A stretch of 64,000 nucleotides of DNA. Source: Thermopolyspora flexuosa (lineage in GTDB: Bacteria > Actinomycetota > Actinomycetes > Streptosporangiales > Streptosporangiaceae). The DNA is taken from NCBI RefSeq assembly GCF_006716785.1, contig NZ_VFPQ01000001.1, positions 3,162,001 through 3,226,000 on the forward strand, read 5' to 3'. The translations under genes were made by a program, and so were the position numbers. Every line of letters starts with the position of its first letter. The stretch's first letter is position 1. Below, piece by piece: positions 38,004 through 47,143 of this stretch. Under the pieces are notes generated by a model that saw only the letters and a program-made list of their open reading frames with translations, was not told the origin of the DNA and did not search any database.

Positions 38004-38939
38004 TCAGGACTCGGCGCGCAGGATCTCCAGCGAGCGGGCGAGGTCCTCGGGGTAGTCGCTGGTGAAGGTGACGCGGTGCCCGGTGATCGGGTGGTCGAAG
38101 GAGAGCGAGACCGCGTGCAGCCACTGGCGCCTGACGCCGAGGCGGGCGGCGAGCGTGGGGTCGGCCCCGTACAGCATGTCGCCCACGCACGGGTGGCGCA
38201 GCGCGGACATGTGCACGCGGATCTGGTGGGTGCGCCCGGTCTCCAGGTCGATCTCGAGCAGCGACGCCGCCCGGAACGCCTCGATCGTGGTGTAGTGCGT
38301 GATCGACGGCTTGCCGCCCGCCACCACGGCGAACCTGCCGTTGCCCGACGGGTGCCGGTCGATCGGGGCGTCGACGGTGCCGCGCAGCGGGTCCGGATGG
38401 CCCTGCACCAGGGCGTGGTAGCGCTTCTCCACGTCGCGCTCCTTGAACGCCCGCTTCAGCCGCGAGTAGGCGGTCTCGCTCTTGGCGACCACCATCACCC
38501 CGGTGGTGTTCGCGTCGAGGCGGTGCACGATGCCCTGCCGCTCGGCCGCGCCGCTCGTCGCCACCCGGTGACCGGCGGCGAGCAGGCCGCCGAGCACGGT
38601 CGGGCCGGTCCAGCCGACCGTGGGGTGCGCGGCCACGCCGGTCGGCTTGTCGATGACGACGATGTCCTCGTCCTCGTAGAGGATGCGCATGCCGGGCACG
38701 GGCTCGGCGACCGGGGCCGGCGCGGTCGGCGGCGGCGGGATGCGCACCTGGAGCCACGCCCCGGCCCGCACCCGCTCCGACTTGGCCGGGGTGACCCCGT
38801 CGAGCAGCACGTCCCCGGCGGCGATCAGCTCCGCGGCCCGGGTACGGCTCAGCCCGAACATCCGGGACAACGCGGCGTCGATCCGCTCGCCCTCCAACCC
38901 GTCCGGTACGGGCAGGTTGCGCTGTTCGGTCATGCTCAC
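38004..38939 (-). CDS. RluA-family 23S rRNA pseudouridine synthase (RluD-like)
   Basis: A 311-residue enzyme: an S4 RNA-binding domain (about 18-70, [23 protein letters not shown]) followed by the catalytic domain with Asp142 in [11 protein letters not shown], then RTHQIRVHM and HPITG motifs. It isomerises uridines in rRNA; RluD-like site specificity is inferred only from resemblance. In many actinomycetes lspA directly precedes it; here 270 bases of non-coding DNA occupy that place. Confidence 0.92.
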   Translation of the reverse strand: MSMTEQRNLPVPDGLEGERIDAALSRMFGLSRTRAAELIAAGDVLLDGVTPAKSERVRAGAWLQVRIPPPPTAPAPVAEPVPGMRILYEDEDIVVIDKPTGVAAHPTVGWTGPTVLGGLLAAGHRVATSGAAERQGIVHRLDANTTGVMVVAKSETAYSRLKRAFKERDVEKRYHALVQGHPDPLRGTVDAPIDRHPSGNGRFAVVAGGKPSITHYTTIEAFRAASLLEIDLETGRTHQIRVHMSALRHPCVGDMLYGADPTLAARLGVRRQWLHAVSLSFDHPITGHRVTFTSDYPEDLARSLEILRAES

Positions 38940-39116
38940 CGGTTCCGCCTTCCCGCCGGCCTGCCGGCTGGGTCCTCCCGTTCGATCACCTGCAGGTCAC
39001 CGTTCCGCGCCGGAGCGACCGGCGCGGACCGCGACGCCGCCCCTGCCGTGCCGTACCGGGCCCCCGTCGTGCGCACGGGGTCCCGCCGGTGCAGGGCGGG
39101 CGTCCCCGGCCTCGCG

Positions 39117-39138
39117 GCGCCCGCGCGCGTGCGGGCGC
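39117..39138 (-). terminator. Hairpin downstream of the TraR/DksA gene
   Basis: Eight-bp arms GCGCCCGC / GCGGGCGC around a 6-nt loop, about 70 bases past the stop at 39210, in the 270-base gap before the pseudouridine synthase gene. Otherwise that gap shows nothing recognisable. Confidence 0.4.
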
Positions 39139-39209
39139 CACCCGGCCCCGGTCAGGTTACCAGCGCCCGCCGCCGGGAGGGTTCGGTCGGTCCCGGTCGG
39201 TGTCCCGCG

Positions 39210-39626
39210 CTAGCGCCGCTCCTCCCGCTGTTTGCATTCCATGCACAGGGTGGCCCGGGGGAAGGCGCGCAGCCGCTCCTTGCCGATCGGGCGCTGGCAG
39301 GACTCGCACACCCCGTAGGTGCCCGCGTCCACCCGGGCGATCGCCCGCTCGTTCTGCGCGAGCAGGTCACGGGCGTTCAGGCTGAGGGCGATCTCCCGCT
39401 CCCGCTCGTAGGTCTTGGCGCCGGCGTCCGCCTCGTCGTCGCCGTCGCGCTCGCTCGTCTCCGACGCCATCCGGGCCTCGGCCCGCTCGATGTCGGCCTT
39501 GAGCTCCTCGATCTCCTGGAGCAGGCGGGCCTTGACCTCGGCCAGCTCCTCGGGGGTCCAGGCGCCGTCGTCGACCCGGGCGCCCCCCTTCGCCGTGCCT
39601 TTCCCCGTTCGCGTCGTGCCAGCCAT
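39210..39626 (-). CDS. TraR/DksA-family zinc-finger regulator
   Basis: A 138-residue protein: basic N-terminus, an acidic coiled coil (about 24-100, EELAEVKARLLQEIEELKAD), and a C4 zinc finger, CESC followed 17 residues later by CMEC, near the C-terminus. DksA proteins act through the RNA polymerase secondary channel; in actinomycetes the family members are poorly studied and may bind other targets. ATG 39626 follows GAGGAGG at six bases, which outranks the in-frame start at 39647. Confidence 0.9.
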   Translation of the reverse strand: MAGTTRTGKGTAKGGARVDDGAWTPEELAEVKARLLQEIEELKADIERAEARMASETSERDGDDEADAGAKTYEREREIALSLNARDLLAQNERAIARVDAGTYGVCESCQRPIGKERLRAFPRATLCMECKQREERR

Positions 39627-39753
39627 CGTGCCCTCCTCGGCGATCAACCACGTCAGCGGTCCGGGCGGCGCGCCCGCCGCCCGCGAACCGGGAGCCGACC
39701 CGCCGAGCGTCGTTCCCGGTCAGGGCCGATGACCTACCCACACCAGGGGGGCC

Positions 39754-40023
39754 TCACCCCTCACGGAGCGCTTCGGCGCGCCGGGCGAGCTCCTCCTCGT
39801 CGCCGACGATCTCGACCACCTTGTCGCGGCTGGTCGCGCCGGACACCAGCCGCACGTCCGCGCGCCGCACGCCGAACGCCTCCGCCACCGCGCGCAGCGC
39901 CGCCTCGGTGGCCTTGCCGTCCACCGCCCGCTCGTTCACCTTCACCACCACGGCGGAGTCGCCGTACCGGCCGCCGACCCCCGCCCGCGACGCCCCGGGC
40001 CGTACCCTGATCGCCAACCGCAC
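39754..40023 (-). CDS. DUF167 family protein
   Basis: An 89-residue protein of the DUF167/YggU family: RLAIRVRPGASRAGVGG, VVVKVNERAVDGKATEAAL, and VRLVSGATSRDKVVEIVG are its three signature blocks. Function unknown. The GTG at 40023 is preceded by GGGAGG at seven bases; an upstream in-frame start (40098) would add a tail absent from the family. It is divergent from ileS. Confidence 0.9.
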   Translation of the reverse strand: MRLAIRVRPGASRAGVGGRYGDSAVVVKVNERAVDGKATEAALRAVAEAFGVRRADVRLVSGATSRDKVVEIVGDEEELARRAEALREG

Positions 40024-40120
40024 GGTGAAACCTCCCTCACAACGCTGTCCACGCCCGGCCCCGCGGCCCCACCGGCCCCGTTCACCGGAGGGCCGCACCG
40101 CCGCGGGTGCGTTATCTTTT

Positions 40121-40126
40121 TAGTCT
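40121..40126 (+). promoter_or_regulatory. -10 hexamer TAGTCT of ileS
   Basis: TAGTCT follows a short T-run (TTATCTTTT), unusual in this GC-rich DNA, and would start a transcript at about 40133, just upstream of the T-box leader. It lies next to a tandem CTGCAAGG repeat (40125-40140). Confidence 0.55.
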
Positions 40127-40132
40127 GCAAGG

Positions 40133-40420
40133 CTGCAAGGCGTTGATGGGGACGAGTACCTCCGACCCCTTCCGCGGGAGCGAGCCGGGGACGGTGCGAG
40201 CCCGGCGCGGAAGCCGGAGGGAAGATCACCCCGGAGCCGCCGGAAGAAAGGCCGGCCCTCCTTCGGCCCGGCCGAGTAGAACCGGCAGCAGCGATCAATG
40301 AGAGGGCCCTCCGCGTGTTCCGGGAGGGTCAAGGAGGGTGGTACCGCGGGGCCGTTCCGCCTCGTCCCTCCACGCCACGACGCCCGCACCCCAGACGCCA
40401 GCGTGGAGGTCCCGCTCACG
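40133..40420 (+). promoter_or_regulatory. ileS T-box riboswitch, translational type
   Basis: The leader has the T-box hallmarks: GATGGGGACGAGTA at the start, an AGTAGAACC element mid-way and the T-box GGGTGGTACCGCGGG (40336-40350), whose bulge reads the tRNA 3' end. A candidate isoleucine specifier ATC is at 40225-40227. Two exclusive pairings can be read directly: CCCTCC (40366-40371) with GGAGGG (40333-40338) of the T-box, or CCTCCACG (40367-40374) with CGTGGAGG (40402-40409), which covers the ileS Shine-Dalgarno GGAGGT (40405-40410). Uncharged tRNA(Ile) would thus free the ribosome site. No terminator U-run is present, consistent with translational control known in actinobacterial ileS. 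Confidence 0.92.
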
Positions 40421-43400
40421 ATGACACACCGTTTCACCCCCCTTCCCGCACAGGTGAACCTGCCCAAGCTCGAGCACGAGGTGCTCCAGCGGTGGCGTGA
40501 CGGGAAGGTGTTCGAGCGCTCGCTGGAGCAGAACGCCTCCGGCCCGCAGTGGACCTTCTACGAGGGGCCGCCGACCGCGAACGGCATGCCCGGCGTGCAC
40601 CACGTGGAGGCCCGCGTCTTCAAGGACGTGTTCCCCCGCTACCGGTCGATGCGCGGCTACCACGTGCCGCGCAAGGCCGGCTGGGACTGCCACGGCCTGC
40701 CCGTCGAGGTGGCCGTGGAGAAGGAGCTCGGCCTGTCCGGCAAGCAGCAGATCGAGGCGTACGGCATCGCCGAGTTCAACGCCCGCTGCCGCGAGTCGGT
40801 GCTGCGGCACGTGGACGCGTTCGAGCGGCTCACCGAGCGCATGGGCTACTGGGTCGACATGTCCCAGGCGTACCGGACCATGGACCCCGACTACGTCGAG
40901 GCGGTCTGGTGGTCGCTCAAGACGATCTGGGACAAGGGCCTGCTCTTCCGCGACTACCGCATCACGCCGTACTGCCCGCGCTGCGGCACCGGCCTGTCCG
41001 ACCACGAGCTCGGCCAGCCCGGCGGGTACGAGACCGTGGCGAGCCCGTCGGTGTACGTGCGCATGCCCGCCACCTCGGGGCGGCTCGCCGAGCTGGGCGC
41101 GAAGCTGCTGATCTGGACCACGACCCCGTGGACGCTCGTGTCGAACACGGCGATCGCGGTGCACCCCGAGGTGACCTACGTGGCCGCGCGCCCGGCCGGG
41201 TCCGACGAGGTGCTCGTGGTCGCCGAGCCGCTGCTCGCCACGGTGCTCGGCGAGGACGCCGAGGTGGTCGAGACCTTCACCGGCGCCGAGCTGGAGCGCA
41301 CCACCTACACGCGGCCGTTCGACCTGGTCGACATCCCGGACGCGCACTACGTGGTGCTCGGCGACTACGTCACCGTCGAGGACGGTACCGGCCTGGTCCA
41401 CCAGGCCCCGGCGTTCGGCGCGGACGACATGGCCACCTGCAAGCGGTACGGCCTGCCGGTGGTGAACCCGGTCGGCCCGGACGGCCGGTTCCTCGACGAC
41501 GTGCCGTTCGTCGGTGGCGTGTTCTTCAAGGACGCCGACGCGCGGCTCATCGAGGACCTGCGCGCCCGTGGCCTGCTGCTGCGCGCCGAGACCTTCGAGC
41601 ACAGCTACCCGCACTGCTGGCGGTGCCACACGCCGCTGCTGTACTACGCGCTGCCCGCGTGGTACATCCGCACCACCGCGATCAAGGAGCAGCTGCTCGC
41701 GGAGAACGAGAAGACCAACTGGTACCCCGAGACGATCAAGTGGGGCCGGTACGGCGAGTGGCTGCGCAACAACGTCGACTGGGCGCTGTCCCGGTCCCGG
41801 TACTGGGGCACCCCGCTGCCGCTGTGGGTGTGCACCGCCGACGAGTCGCACGTCACCTGCGTCGGCTCGCTGGAGGAGCTGGGCCGGTACGCCGGGCGCG
41901 ACCTGTCCTCGCTCGACCCGCACCGGCCGTACGTGGACGAGGTCGTCTTCCCCTGCCCGACCTGCGGCGCCGAGGCGCGGCGGGTGCCGGACGTGATCGA
42001 CGCCTGGTACGACTCGGGCGCGATGCCGTTCGCCCAGTGGGGCGCGCCGTACCGGAACAAGGAGGTCTTCGAGAACTCCTACCCGGCGCAGTACATCTGC
42101 GAGGCGATCGACCAGACCCGCGGCTGGTTCTACTCGCTCATGGCGGTCGGCACGCTCGTGTTCGGGCGGTCCTCGTACGAGAACGTGGTGTGCCTCGGGC
42201 ACATCCTCGCCGAGGACGGCCGGAAGATGAGCAAGCACTTCGGCAACGTGCTGGAGCCGATCCCGCTCATGGACGAGCACGGCGCGGACGCGCTGCGCTG
42301 GTTCATGGCCTGCTCCGGCTCCCCGTGGGCGGCCCGGCGGGTGGGGCGCGCCGCGCTCGAGGAGATCGTCCGGAAGGTCCTGCTCACCTACTGGAACACG
42401 GTCGCGTTCTTCACCCTGTACGCCCACGCCGAGTCCTGGTCGCCGACGGCCGGCGACGCCCCGGCGTACGCGGACCGGCCGCTGATCGACCGGTGGGCGC
42501 TGTCCGAGCTGCACCGCACGGTGCGGGAGGTCGGCGACGCGCTCGACGTGTTCGACACCGCGCGGGCGGGGCGGCGGCTCACCGAGTTCCTCGACGACCT
42601 GTCGAACTGGTACGTGCGGCGCTGCCGCCGCCGGTTCTGGAACGGTGATGCGGCGGCGTTCGCCACGCTGTACGAGTGCCTGGAGACGGTCACCCGGCTG
42701 ATGGCGCCGATCGTGCCGTTCATCACCGACTACGTGTGGGACGTGCTGCGCACGCCGGACGCGCCCACCTCGGTGCACCTCGCCCGGTGGCCGGAGGTGA
42801 AGGACGAGCTGATCGACCCCGAGCTCGCCGCGCGCATGGCGCTGGTGCGGCGGCTGGTGGAGCTGGGCCGGTCGGCCCGCGCCTCCAGCGGGGTGCGCAC
42901 CCGGCAGCCGCTCGCCCGGGCCCTCGTCGGCGCCCCCGGCTGGGCGGAGCTGCCCGACGAGCTGCGCACGCTCATCGCCGAGGAGCTCAACGTGCAGCGG
43001 CTGGAGGACCTGTCCGGGTTCTCCGCGGACCTCGTCTCGTTCACGGTCAAGCCGAACTTCCGCGCGCTCGGCAAGCGGTTCGGCAAGCAGACCAAGCAGG
43101 TGGCGGCGGCGATCACCGCGGCCGACCCGGCGGAGATCGCCCGCGCGGTGCGCGGCGGCGGCACCGTCACCGTGACCGCCGAGGAGGTCGGCGCGGTCGA
43201 GCTTACCGCCGACGAGGTGATCGTCACCGAGCAGCCGAAGGCCGGCTGGGCGGTGGAGCGGGGCGCCGTGGAGACCGGGGCGGGCGAGACGATCGCGCTC
43301 GACCTCGAGGTCACCCCGGAGCTGCGCCGCGCCGGTCTGGTCCGCGAGGTGATCCGGCTGGTGCAGGAGGCCCGCAAGTCGAGCGGCCTCGCCATCACCG

Positions 43401-43579
43401 ACCGCATCGAGCTGTGGTGGCGCACCACCGACGACGAGCTCGCCCAGGCGCTGCGCGAGCAGGGCGAGGCGGTCGCGGGCGAGGTGCTCGCCACCGCGAT
43501 GACCGAGGGCTCCGAGCCGGAGCTGCGCGAGTTCACCGACGACGACCTCGCGCTCACCTTCCAGCTCCGCAAGGCCTGA
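40421..43579 (+). CDS. ileS: Isoleucyl-tRNA synthetase
   Basis: A 1052-residue class I synthetase charging tRNA(Ile). Seen: the HIGH-equivalent in PPTANGMPGVHHVEAR (His60-His61), the large CP1 editing domain with WTTTPWTLVSNTA, DQTRGWFY, the KMSKH motif in GRKMSKHFGN (about residue 601) and the anticodon-binding helical domain (RPLIDRWALSELH). Zinc-type cysteine pairs CPRCGTG, CWRCH and CPTCG are present. The ATG at 40421 follows GGAGGT. The sequence is the long actinobacterial form. A strong terminator follows. Confidence 0.97.
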   Translation: MTHRFTPLPAQVNLPKLEHEVLQRWRDGKVFERSLEQNASGPQWTFYEGPPTANGMPGVHHVEARVFKDVFPRYRSMRGYHVPRKAGWDCHGLPVEVAVEKELGLSGKQQIEAYGIAEFNARCRESVLRHVDAFERLTERMGYWVDMSQAYRTMDPDYVEAVWWSLKTIWDKGLLFRDYRITPYCPRCGTGLSDHELGQPGGYETVASPSVYVRMPATSGRLAELGAKLLIWTTTPWTLVSNTAIAVHPEVTYVAARPAGSDEVLVVAEPLLATVLGEDAEVVETFTGAELERTTYTRPFDLVDIPDAHYVVLGDYVTVEDGTGLVHQAPAFGADDMATCKRYGLPVVNPVGPDGRFLDDVPFVGGVFFKDADARLIEDLRARGLLLRAETFEHSYPHCWRCHTPLLYYALPAWYIRTTAIKEQLLAENEKTNWYPETIKWGRYGEWLRNNVDWALSRSRYWGTPLPLWVCTADESHVTCVGSLEELGRYAGRDLSSLDPHRPYVDEVVFPCPTCGAEARRVPDVIDAWYDSGAMPFAQWGAPYRNKEVFENSYPAQYICEAIDQTRGWFYSLMAVGTLVFGRSSYENVVCLGHILAEDGRKMSKHFGNVLEPIPLMDEHGADALRWFMACSGSPWAARRVGRAALEEIVRKVLLTYWNTVAFFTLYAHAESWSPTAGDAPAYADRPLIDRWALSELHRTVREVGDALDVFDTARAGRRLTEFLDDLSNWYVRRCRRRFWNGDAAAFATLYECLETVTRLMAPIVPFITDYVWDVLRTPDAPTSVHLARWPEVKDELIDPELAARMALVRRLVELGRSARASSGVRTRQPLARALVGAPGWAELPDELRTLIAEELNVQRLEDLSGFSADLVSFTVKPNFRALGKRFGKQTKQVAAAITAADPAEIARAVRGGGTVTVTAEEVGAVELTADEVIVTEQPKAGWAVERGAVETGAGETIALDLEVTPELRRAGLVREVIRLVQEARKSSGLAITDRIELWWRTTDDELAQALREQGEAVAGEVLATAMTEGSEPELREFTDDDLALTFQLRKA

Positions 43580-43590
43580 ACCGGTTACGT

Positions 43591-43629
43591 ACGGCCCGGG
43601 CGAGCGGCCACCGCCCTCGCCCGGGCCGT
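43591..43629 (+). terminator. ileS terminator hairpin
   Basis: Perfect 14-bp arms (ACGGCCCGGGCGAG at 43591-43604, its complement at 43616-43629) around an 11-nt loop, 12 bases past the ileS stop. Confidence 0.85.
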
Positions 43630-44031
43630 CCCGTATCCGGGCACGGCCGCCGGGGCGGGACGACAGGGCGAGCCGGGCGATGAACCGTGATGATGGTGAC
43701 CCGCGCACCCGGGAACGCGCGCGAGCGAGCGGGAGCCCCATGGACCCCGATCCCGGGGGACCTGGCAGGGACCGGGTTAAGGATCGGTCAAGGTCTCCGC
43801 CGGACGAACCCTCAACCACCCGAGCGGAAGCGACGACGAGTACGGCCATCCGGTTCGGCGCGCGACGAGCCGCGGGTACGCGCGAGGACATGGCGTGCTG
43901 TGCTCAGGCCGAGGCTTCGGAACGTACGGAAAACACGCCGTCGGTCAAGGTGCCTGTCCGGAGGCGACATGGTCGGTCGCGGGACCGGGGCGCGGCGATC
44001 GCGTGGCATGCCCGGAAGAGCGTTGGCGGGC
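43630..44031. other. 400-base stretch without a recognised gene
   Basis: Lies between the ileS terminator and the 3' end of the disordered membrane protein gene. Base composition is slightly less GC-rich than the flanks. No frame with a plausible start, ribosome site and codon use was seen, and no RNA gene. Confidence 0.6.
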
Positions 44032-45828
44032 TCAGTTCCCCGCTTCCCGGTCGGCCGAATCCGTGGCGGCGTCCTTCGGGGCCTCGTTGGGGGCGGGCCG
44101 CTCAGGTGCGGGTGCCTTGCCGGAATCCTCGCCCGGTTCGCGGCGGTCGGCGGGCTCGGGCGCCTGATCGCGGGTGGGTTCGGGTGCGGTGTCCCGCACC
44201 GGTTGGGGCGCGGGGGCGCCCACCGGCTCAGGCCCCCTCTCCCGCACCGGTTCGGGTGCCGGTTCCCACGCGGGTTCGGGCGTCCTCTCCCGGGGCGGTG
44301 CGTCGGGCGTGGAGGTCTGGTGCCCGGCGGGATCCATGGGACGGCGGGGCCGGAAGACGTCGGCGCCGGGATCGACGGGTGCGAAGTCTCCGGTACGGGG
44401 CGCACCGGAGGGCGCCGCGGAGCCTCGGAAGGGGTCGGGGGCCTCCTCACCCGGGCGTCGTGCCGCGGGCTCGCCCTGCGGGCCGCCGAACTCGGGGCGG
44501 CCGGGCTCCCGGACGGGGCCGGGCCGTGCGGAATCGGTTTCTTCGGTGCGGGGCCGCGGGGGCTCCTGAGGCGGTGCGGACATCCCGCCCGCCGGGGTGG
44601 AGCCGGACGCGGAGGCCGCGTCCTTCGACGAGGTGCCGAACCAGTCGATCGGCGAGGGCGTCGTGGCCCGCGACGCGCGGGGACGACGCATCGGCAGCGG
44701 GGTCGACGGAGGCGGAGTGGACGGTGGCTCGGTGCGTGCCGCCGGGGAACCGGCCGGCTCGGCTGCGGGGCCGGCGGGCCGTACGGCTCCCGGGGTCGGT
44801 TGCGTGGTGGGAGGGGTGGACGCCGCGGACGCGGGCGCGGCCGGGGGCGTCGATCCGGGACCGGGGAAGCCGAAGGGCGGCGTGCCGGAGGCAGCGGAAC
44901 CGGAGGGGCCGGGGACCGTGGAGGCCGACGGCCGCATGGGTCCCGCCGCGGGGGCGGCGTGGTCGTCGGGCTCGGGGAAGGGGGTCTCCGAGGTGGTGCG
45001 TGCGGTGCCCTCGGGCAGGCATGTGGTGCACGCGGTGAAGCCTTCCTCGCGTGCCTCCTCGTAGGTGAGCTCCTCGCTGTCCCGCCCGGCGAGCTGGCGG
45101 CAGCCGGGACGATGGAACCTGCGGCGGCCCGGGATGACCTTCACGATCGTGTCGGGCGGCAGCAGGCCGGGCTCGGCGGAGCGCGATGAGGGTGCTGACG
45201 GGGGGTAGGGAGCACGAAGCCCGGCGCCTGGCGCGGACGGGGGCGCCTGGGCGTGCGAGGCCATGGCGGGCCCGGCGTGGGGGTGCGGCATGGCGGACGA
45301 CACCATGCCGGACGTCGCCTGAGCCCCGGGGGCCGCCATGGGACCGGGAGTCGCCATCGGGGCGGGGGTGACGATGGGTCCGGGGGACGCCATCACCCCG
45401 GGAGCGGTGGCAACTCCGGGCGCCGCGGCCGAGGCCGGGGGGGCGAAAGCGCCCGGTGCCGTCGTCCCGCTCGGCGCGGCCGTACCTGCCGGGACACCCG
45501 GCATCGCCGGCGCCTGCGTGGACGCACCCATGCCCACCGTGGCCGCCGACCCCTGGTCGGGTGCCGGCGAGGAACCCGGGGACGGTCCGTCCGGAGAGGC
45601 CGCACCGCTCGGGAAGAGCTCGTGGCGGCGTACGAACGCGCCGATCAGCAGGCACACCGCGGACAGCAGGCTGACCACGATCGACCAGATGACCAGAAAC
45701 GGTTTCGCGAGCACCACTCCCGCGATGAGCAGGATGATGGCCACGAGCACCAGCGCGGCGCTGATGAGAATCACCAGGGCATCTCCCAGTCGCGGACCTC
45801 CCGGCGTTCGCCGGACGTGATCCGTCAT
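44032..45828 (-). CDS. Disordered membrane protein with a zinc-like HxC...CxxC motif
   Basis: A 598-residue protein with two N-terminal membrane segments (about 18-40 and 44-64), then >500 residues of Pro/Ala/Gly/Glu-rich disordered sequence with repeats such as PAPEPVRE. A folded patch (about 235-280) reads KVIPGRRRFHRPGCRQLAG followed by FTACTTCLP: His, Cys and a CxxC that could bind one metal, as in small Ada-like or DNA-end motifs. It lies immediately downstream of divIVA, a position suggesting a role in polar growth or division. Start 45828 has no ribosome site; GTG 45774, with GGGAG at eight bases, is a strong alternative. Confidence 0.72.
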   Translation of the reverse strand: MTDHVRRTPGGPRLGDALVILISAALVLVAIILLIAGVVLAKPFLVIWSIVVSLLSAVCLLIGAFVRRHELFPSGAASPDGPSPGSSPAPDQGSAATVGMGASTQAPAMPGVPAGTAAPSGTTAPGAFAPPASAAAPGVATAPGVMASPGPIVTPAPMATPGPMAAPGAQATSGMVSSAMPHPHAGPAMASHAQAPPSAPGAGLRAPYPPSAPSSRSAEPGLLPPDTIVKVIPGRRRFHRPGCRQLAGRDSEELTYEEAREEGFTACTTCLPEGTARTTSETPFPEPDDHAAPAAGPMRPSASTVPGPSGSAASGTPPFGFPGPGSTPPAAPASAASTPPTTQPTPGAVRPAGPAAEPAGSPAARTEPPSTPPPSTPLPMRRPRASRATTPSPIDWFGTSSKDAASASGSTPAGGMSAPPQEPPRPRTEETDSARPGPVREPGRPEFGGPQGEPAARRPGEEAPDPFRGSAAPSGAPRTGDFAPVDPGADVFRPRRPMDPAGHQTSTPDAPPRERTPEPAWEPAPEPVRERGPEPVGAPAPQPVRDTAPEPTRDQAPEPADRREPGEDSGKAPAPERPAPNEAPKDAATDSADREAGN

Positions 45829-45867
45829 CCTAGCGGCGACGGATCACCGCCGTGGCCGTCGTGCCGC

Positions 45868-46722
45868 CTACCGCCGGTCGGGGTGCGGGCCGTCGGCTCC
45901 CTGGAACGCCCCCTGGTGTTGCGGGGCGTCGGGTGCGAACGGGTTCGGGGTGCTCGGAATCTGCGGCTGGCCGACGGGATGCGCCATGGTGTGTCCGCCG
46001 CCCATCTGGCCGGAGACGACGGGGAAGCCGCCGCTCGACTCGGCCGAGACGTTGAGCTCCGCGAGCTGGTTCTCCAGGTAGAGCTTGAGCCTGCTGCGGT
46101 ACTCGCGCTCGAAGCTGCGCAGCTCCTCGACCTTGCGCTCCAGCTCGTCGCGGGTCTGCACGAGCGAGCCCATCGCCTGGCGGTGCCGCTCCTGCGCGTC
46201 GCGCTCGAGGGTCTCGGCCCGGGCGCGGGCGTCGGCGATGATCTGCTCGGCCTGCCGGCGCGACTTGGCGAGGATCTCGTCGGCCTCGCGGCGGGCCCGG
46301 TTCACCGTCTCCTCGGCCTCGCGGCGGGCGTCGGCGATCGCCTGGTCGGCGGTCTGCTGGGCGAGGGCGAGCACCCGCGCGGCCGTGTCCATGTTGTCCT
46401 CGGCCGGCGCCATGCCCATGCCGACGGGAACGGGCTCGGGGCGCACCGGCTCCGGCGGCTTGAGCGGCTCCGGCTGCGGGTTCATCATGTCCGGCTTGGG
46501 CTCGGCGGCCACCGGCGCGGCGGCCATGCCCATACCGCCCGGCACCTTGCCGCGGAGGCACTCGGCGAGCTTGGCCCGGAGCTCCTCGTTCTCCTGGATG
46601 AGGCGGTCGAGCTCGGCCTCCACCTCGTCAAGGAAGGCGTCTACCTCTTCCTCGTCGTAGCCCGGTCGCAGCCGGGTCGTACTGAACTGCTTGTTCCGCA
46701 CATCAGCGGGCGTCAGCGGCAT
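45868..46722 (-). CDS. divIVA: DivIVA/Wag31 polar growth protein
   Basis: A 284-residue coiled-coil protein that marks curved membrane and organises polar growth. The N-terminal membrane-binding part reads LTPADVRNKQFSTTRLRPGYDEEEVDAFLDEV; a Pro/Met-rich linker (about 65-105) separates it from a long coiled coil (about 108-220, rich in Ala/Glu/Arg heptads), then a flexible tail. Ser/Thr phosphorylation by PknB-type kinases is known in the family; one such kinase lies at 33.7 kb. It follows yggT and sepF in the usual actinobacterial order. Confidence 0.95.
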   Translation of the reverse strand: MPLTPADVRNKQFSTTRLRPGYDEEEVDAFLDEVEAELDRLIQENEELRAKLAECLRGKVPGGMGMAAAPVAAEPKPDMMNPQPEPLKPPEPVRPEPVPVGMGMAPAEDNMDTAARVLALAQQTADQAIADARREAEETVNRARREADEILAKSRRQAEQIIADARARAETLERDAQERHRQAMGSLVQTRDELERKVEELRSFEREYRSRLKLYLENQLAELNVSAESSGGFPVVSGQMGGGHTMAHPVGQPQIPSTPNPFAPDAPQHQGAFQGADGPHPDRR

Positions 46723-46769
46723 TTCGGTCTCCTTGGCGCGCTTTGCAGGTCCGGAGGGGCCGAACCCGG

Positions 46770-47051
46770 TCAGGCTAGCGCGGACACGACTTGGATCAAG
46801 AGCAAGACCACAATGAACAGCACTGTGAAGCTCAGGTCAAAGGCAACGGTACCCAACCGGAGCGGCGGAATGAAACGGCGCAGGAACTTGAGCGGCGGGT
46901 CGGTCGCGGTGTACGTGGCCTCCGCGAGCACCAGGACGACACCCTTCGGACGCCAGTAGCGCGCGAACGCCTGGATGGTCTCAAAGATCATTCGGCCGAT
47001 CAGCAGGACCAGATACAGGGACAGGACCGTCACCACGACGTTCACGAACAT
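46770..47051 (-). CDS. YggT family membrane protein
   Basis: A 93-residue protein with two membrane segments, family motif DPPLKFLRRFIPPLRLG between them, matching YggT. It sits between sepF and divIVA, its standard place in Gram-positive division clusters, but its function remains unclear (osmotic or division-linked roles have been proposed). ATG 47051 is preferred; GTG 47057 is possible. The open frame extends to 47123 but the extra part is basic and unlike the family. Confidence 0.88.
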   Translation of the reverse strand: MFVNVVVTVLSLYLVLLIGRMIFETIQAFARYWRPKGVVLVLAEATYTATDPPLKFLRRFIPPLRLGTVAFDLSFTVLFIVVLLLIQVVSALA

Positions 47052-47143
47052 GCCCACGACCTCGTCCCGCCTCCGTCCTGGTCTGCAGTCTCCGCGTGTG
47101 CACCGAGAGTACCGCGCGCACAAGAACTGTTCATGGTGGAACT

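Noticed and set aside
43680-44031. Possible small genes after ileS
   Set aside because: Open frames here lack ribosome sites and domains and continue as shadows into the next gene.
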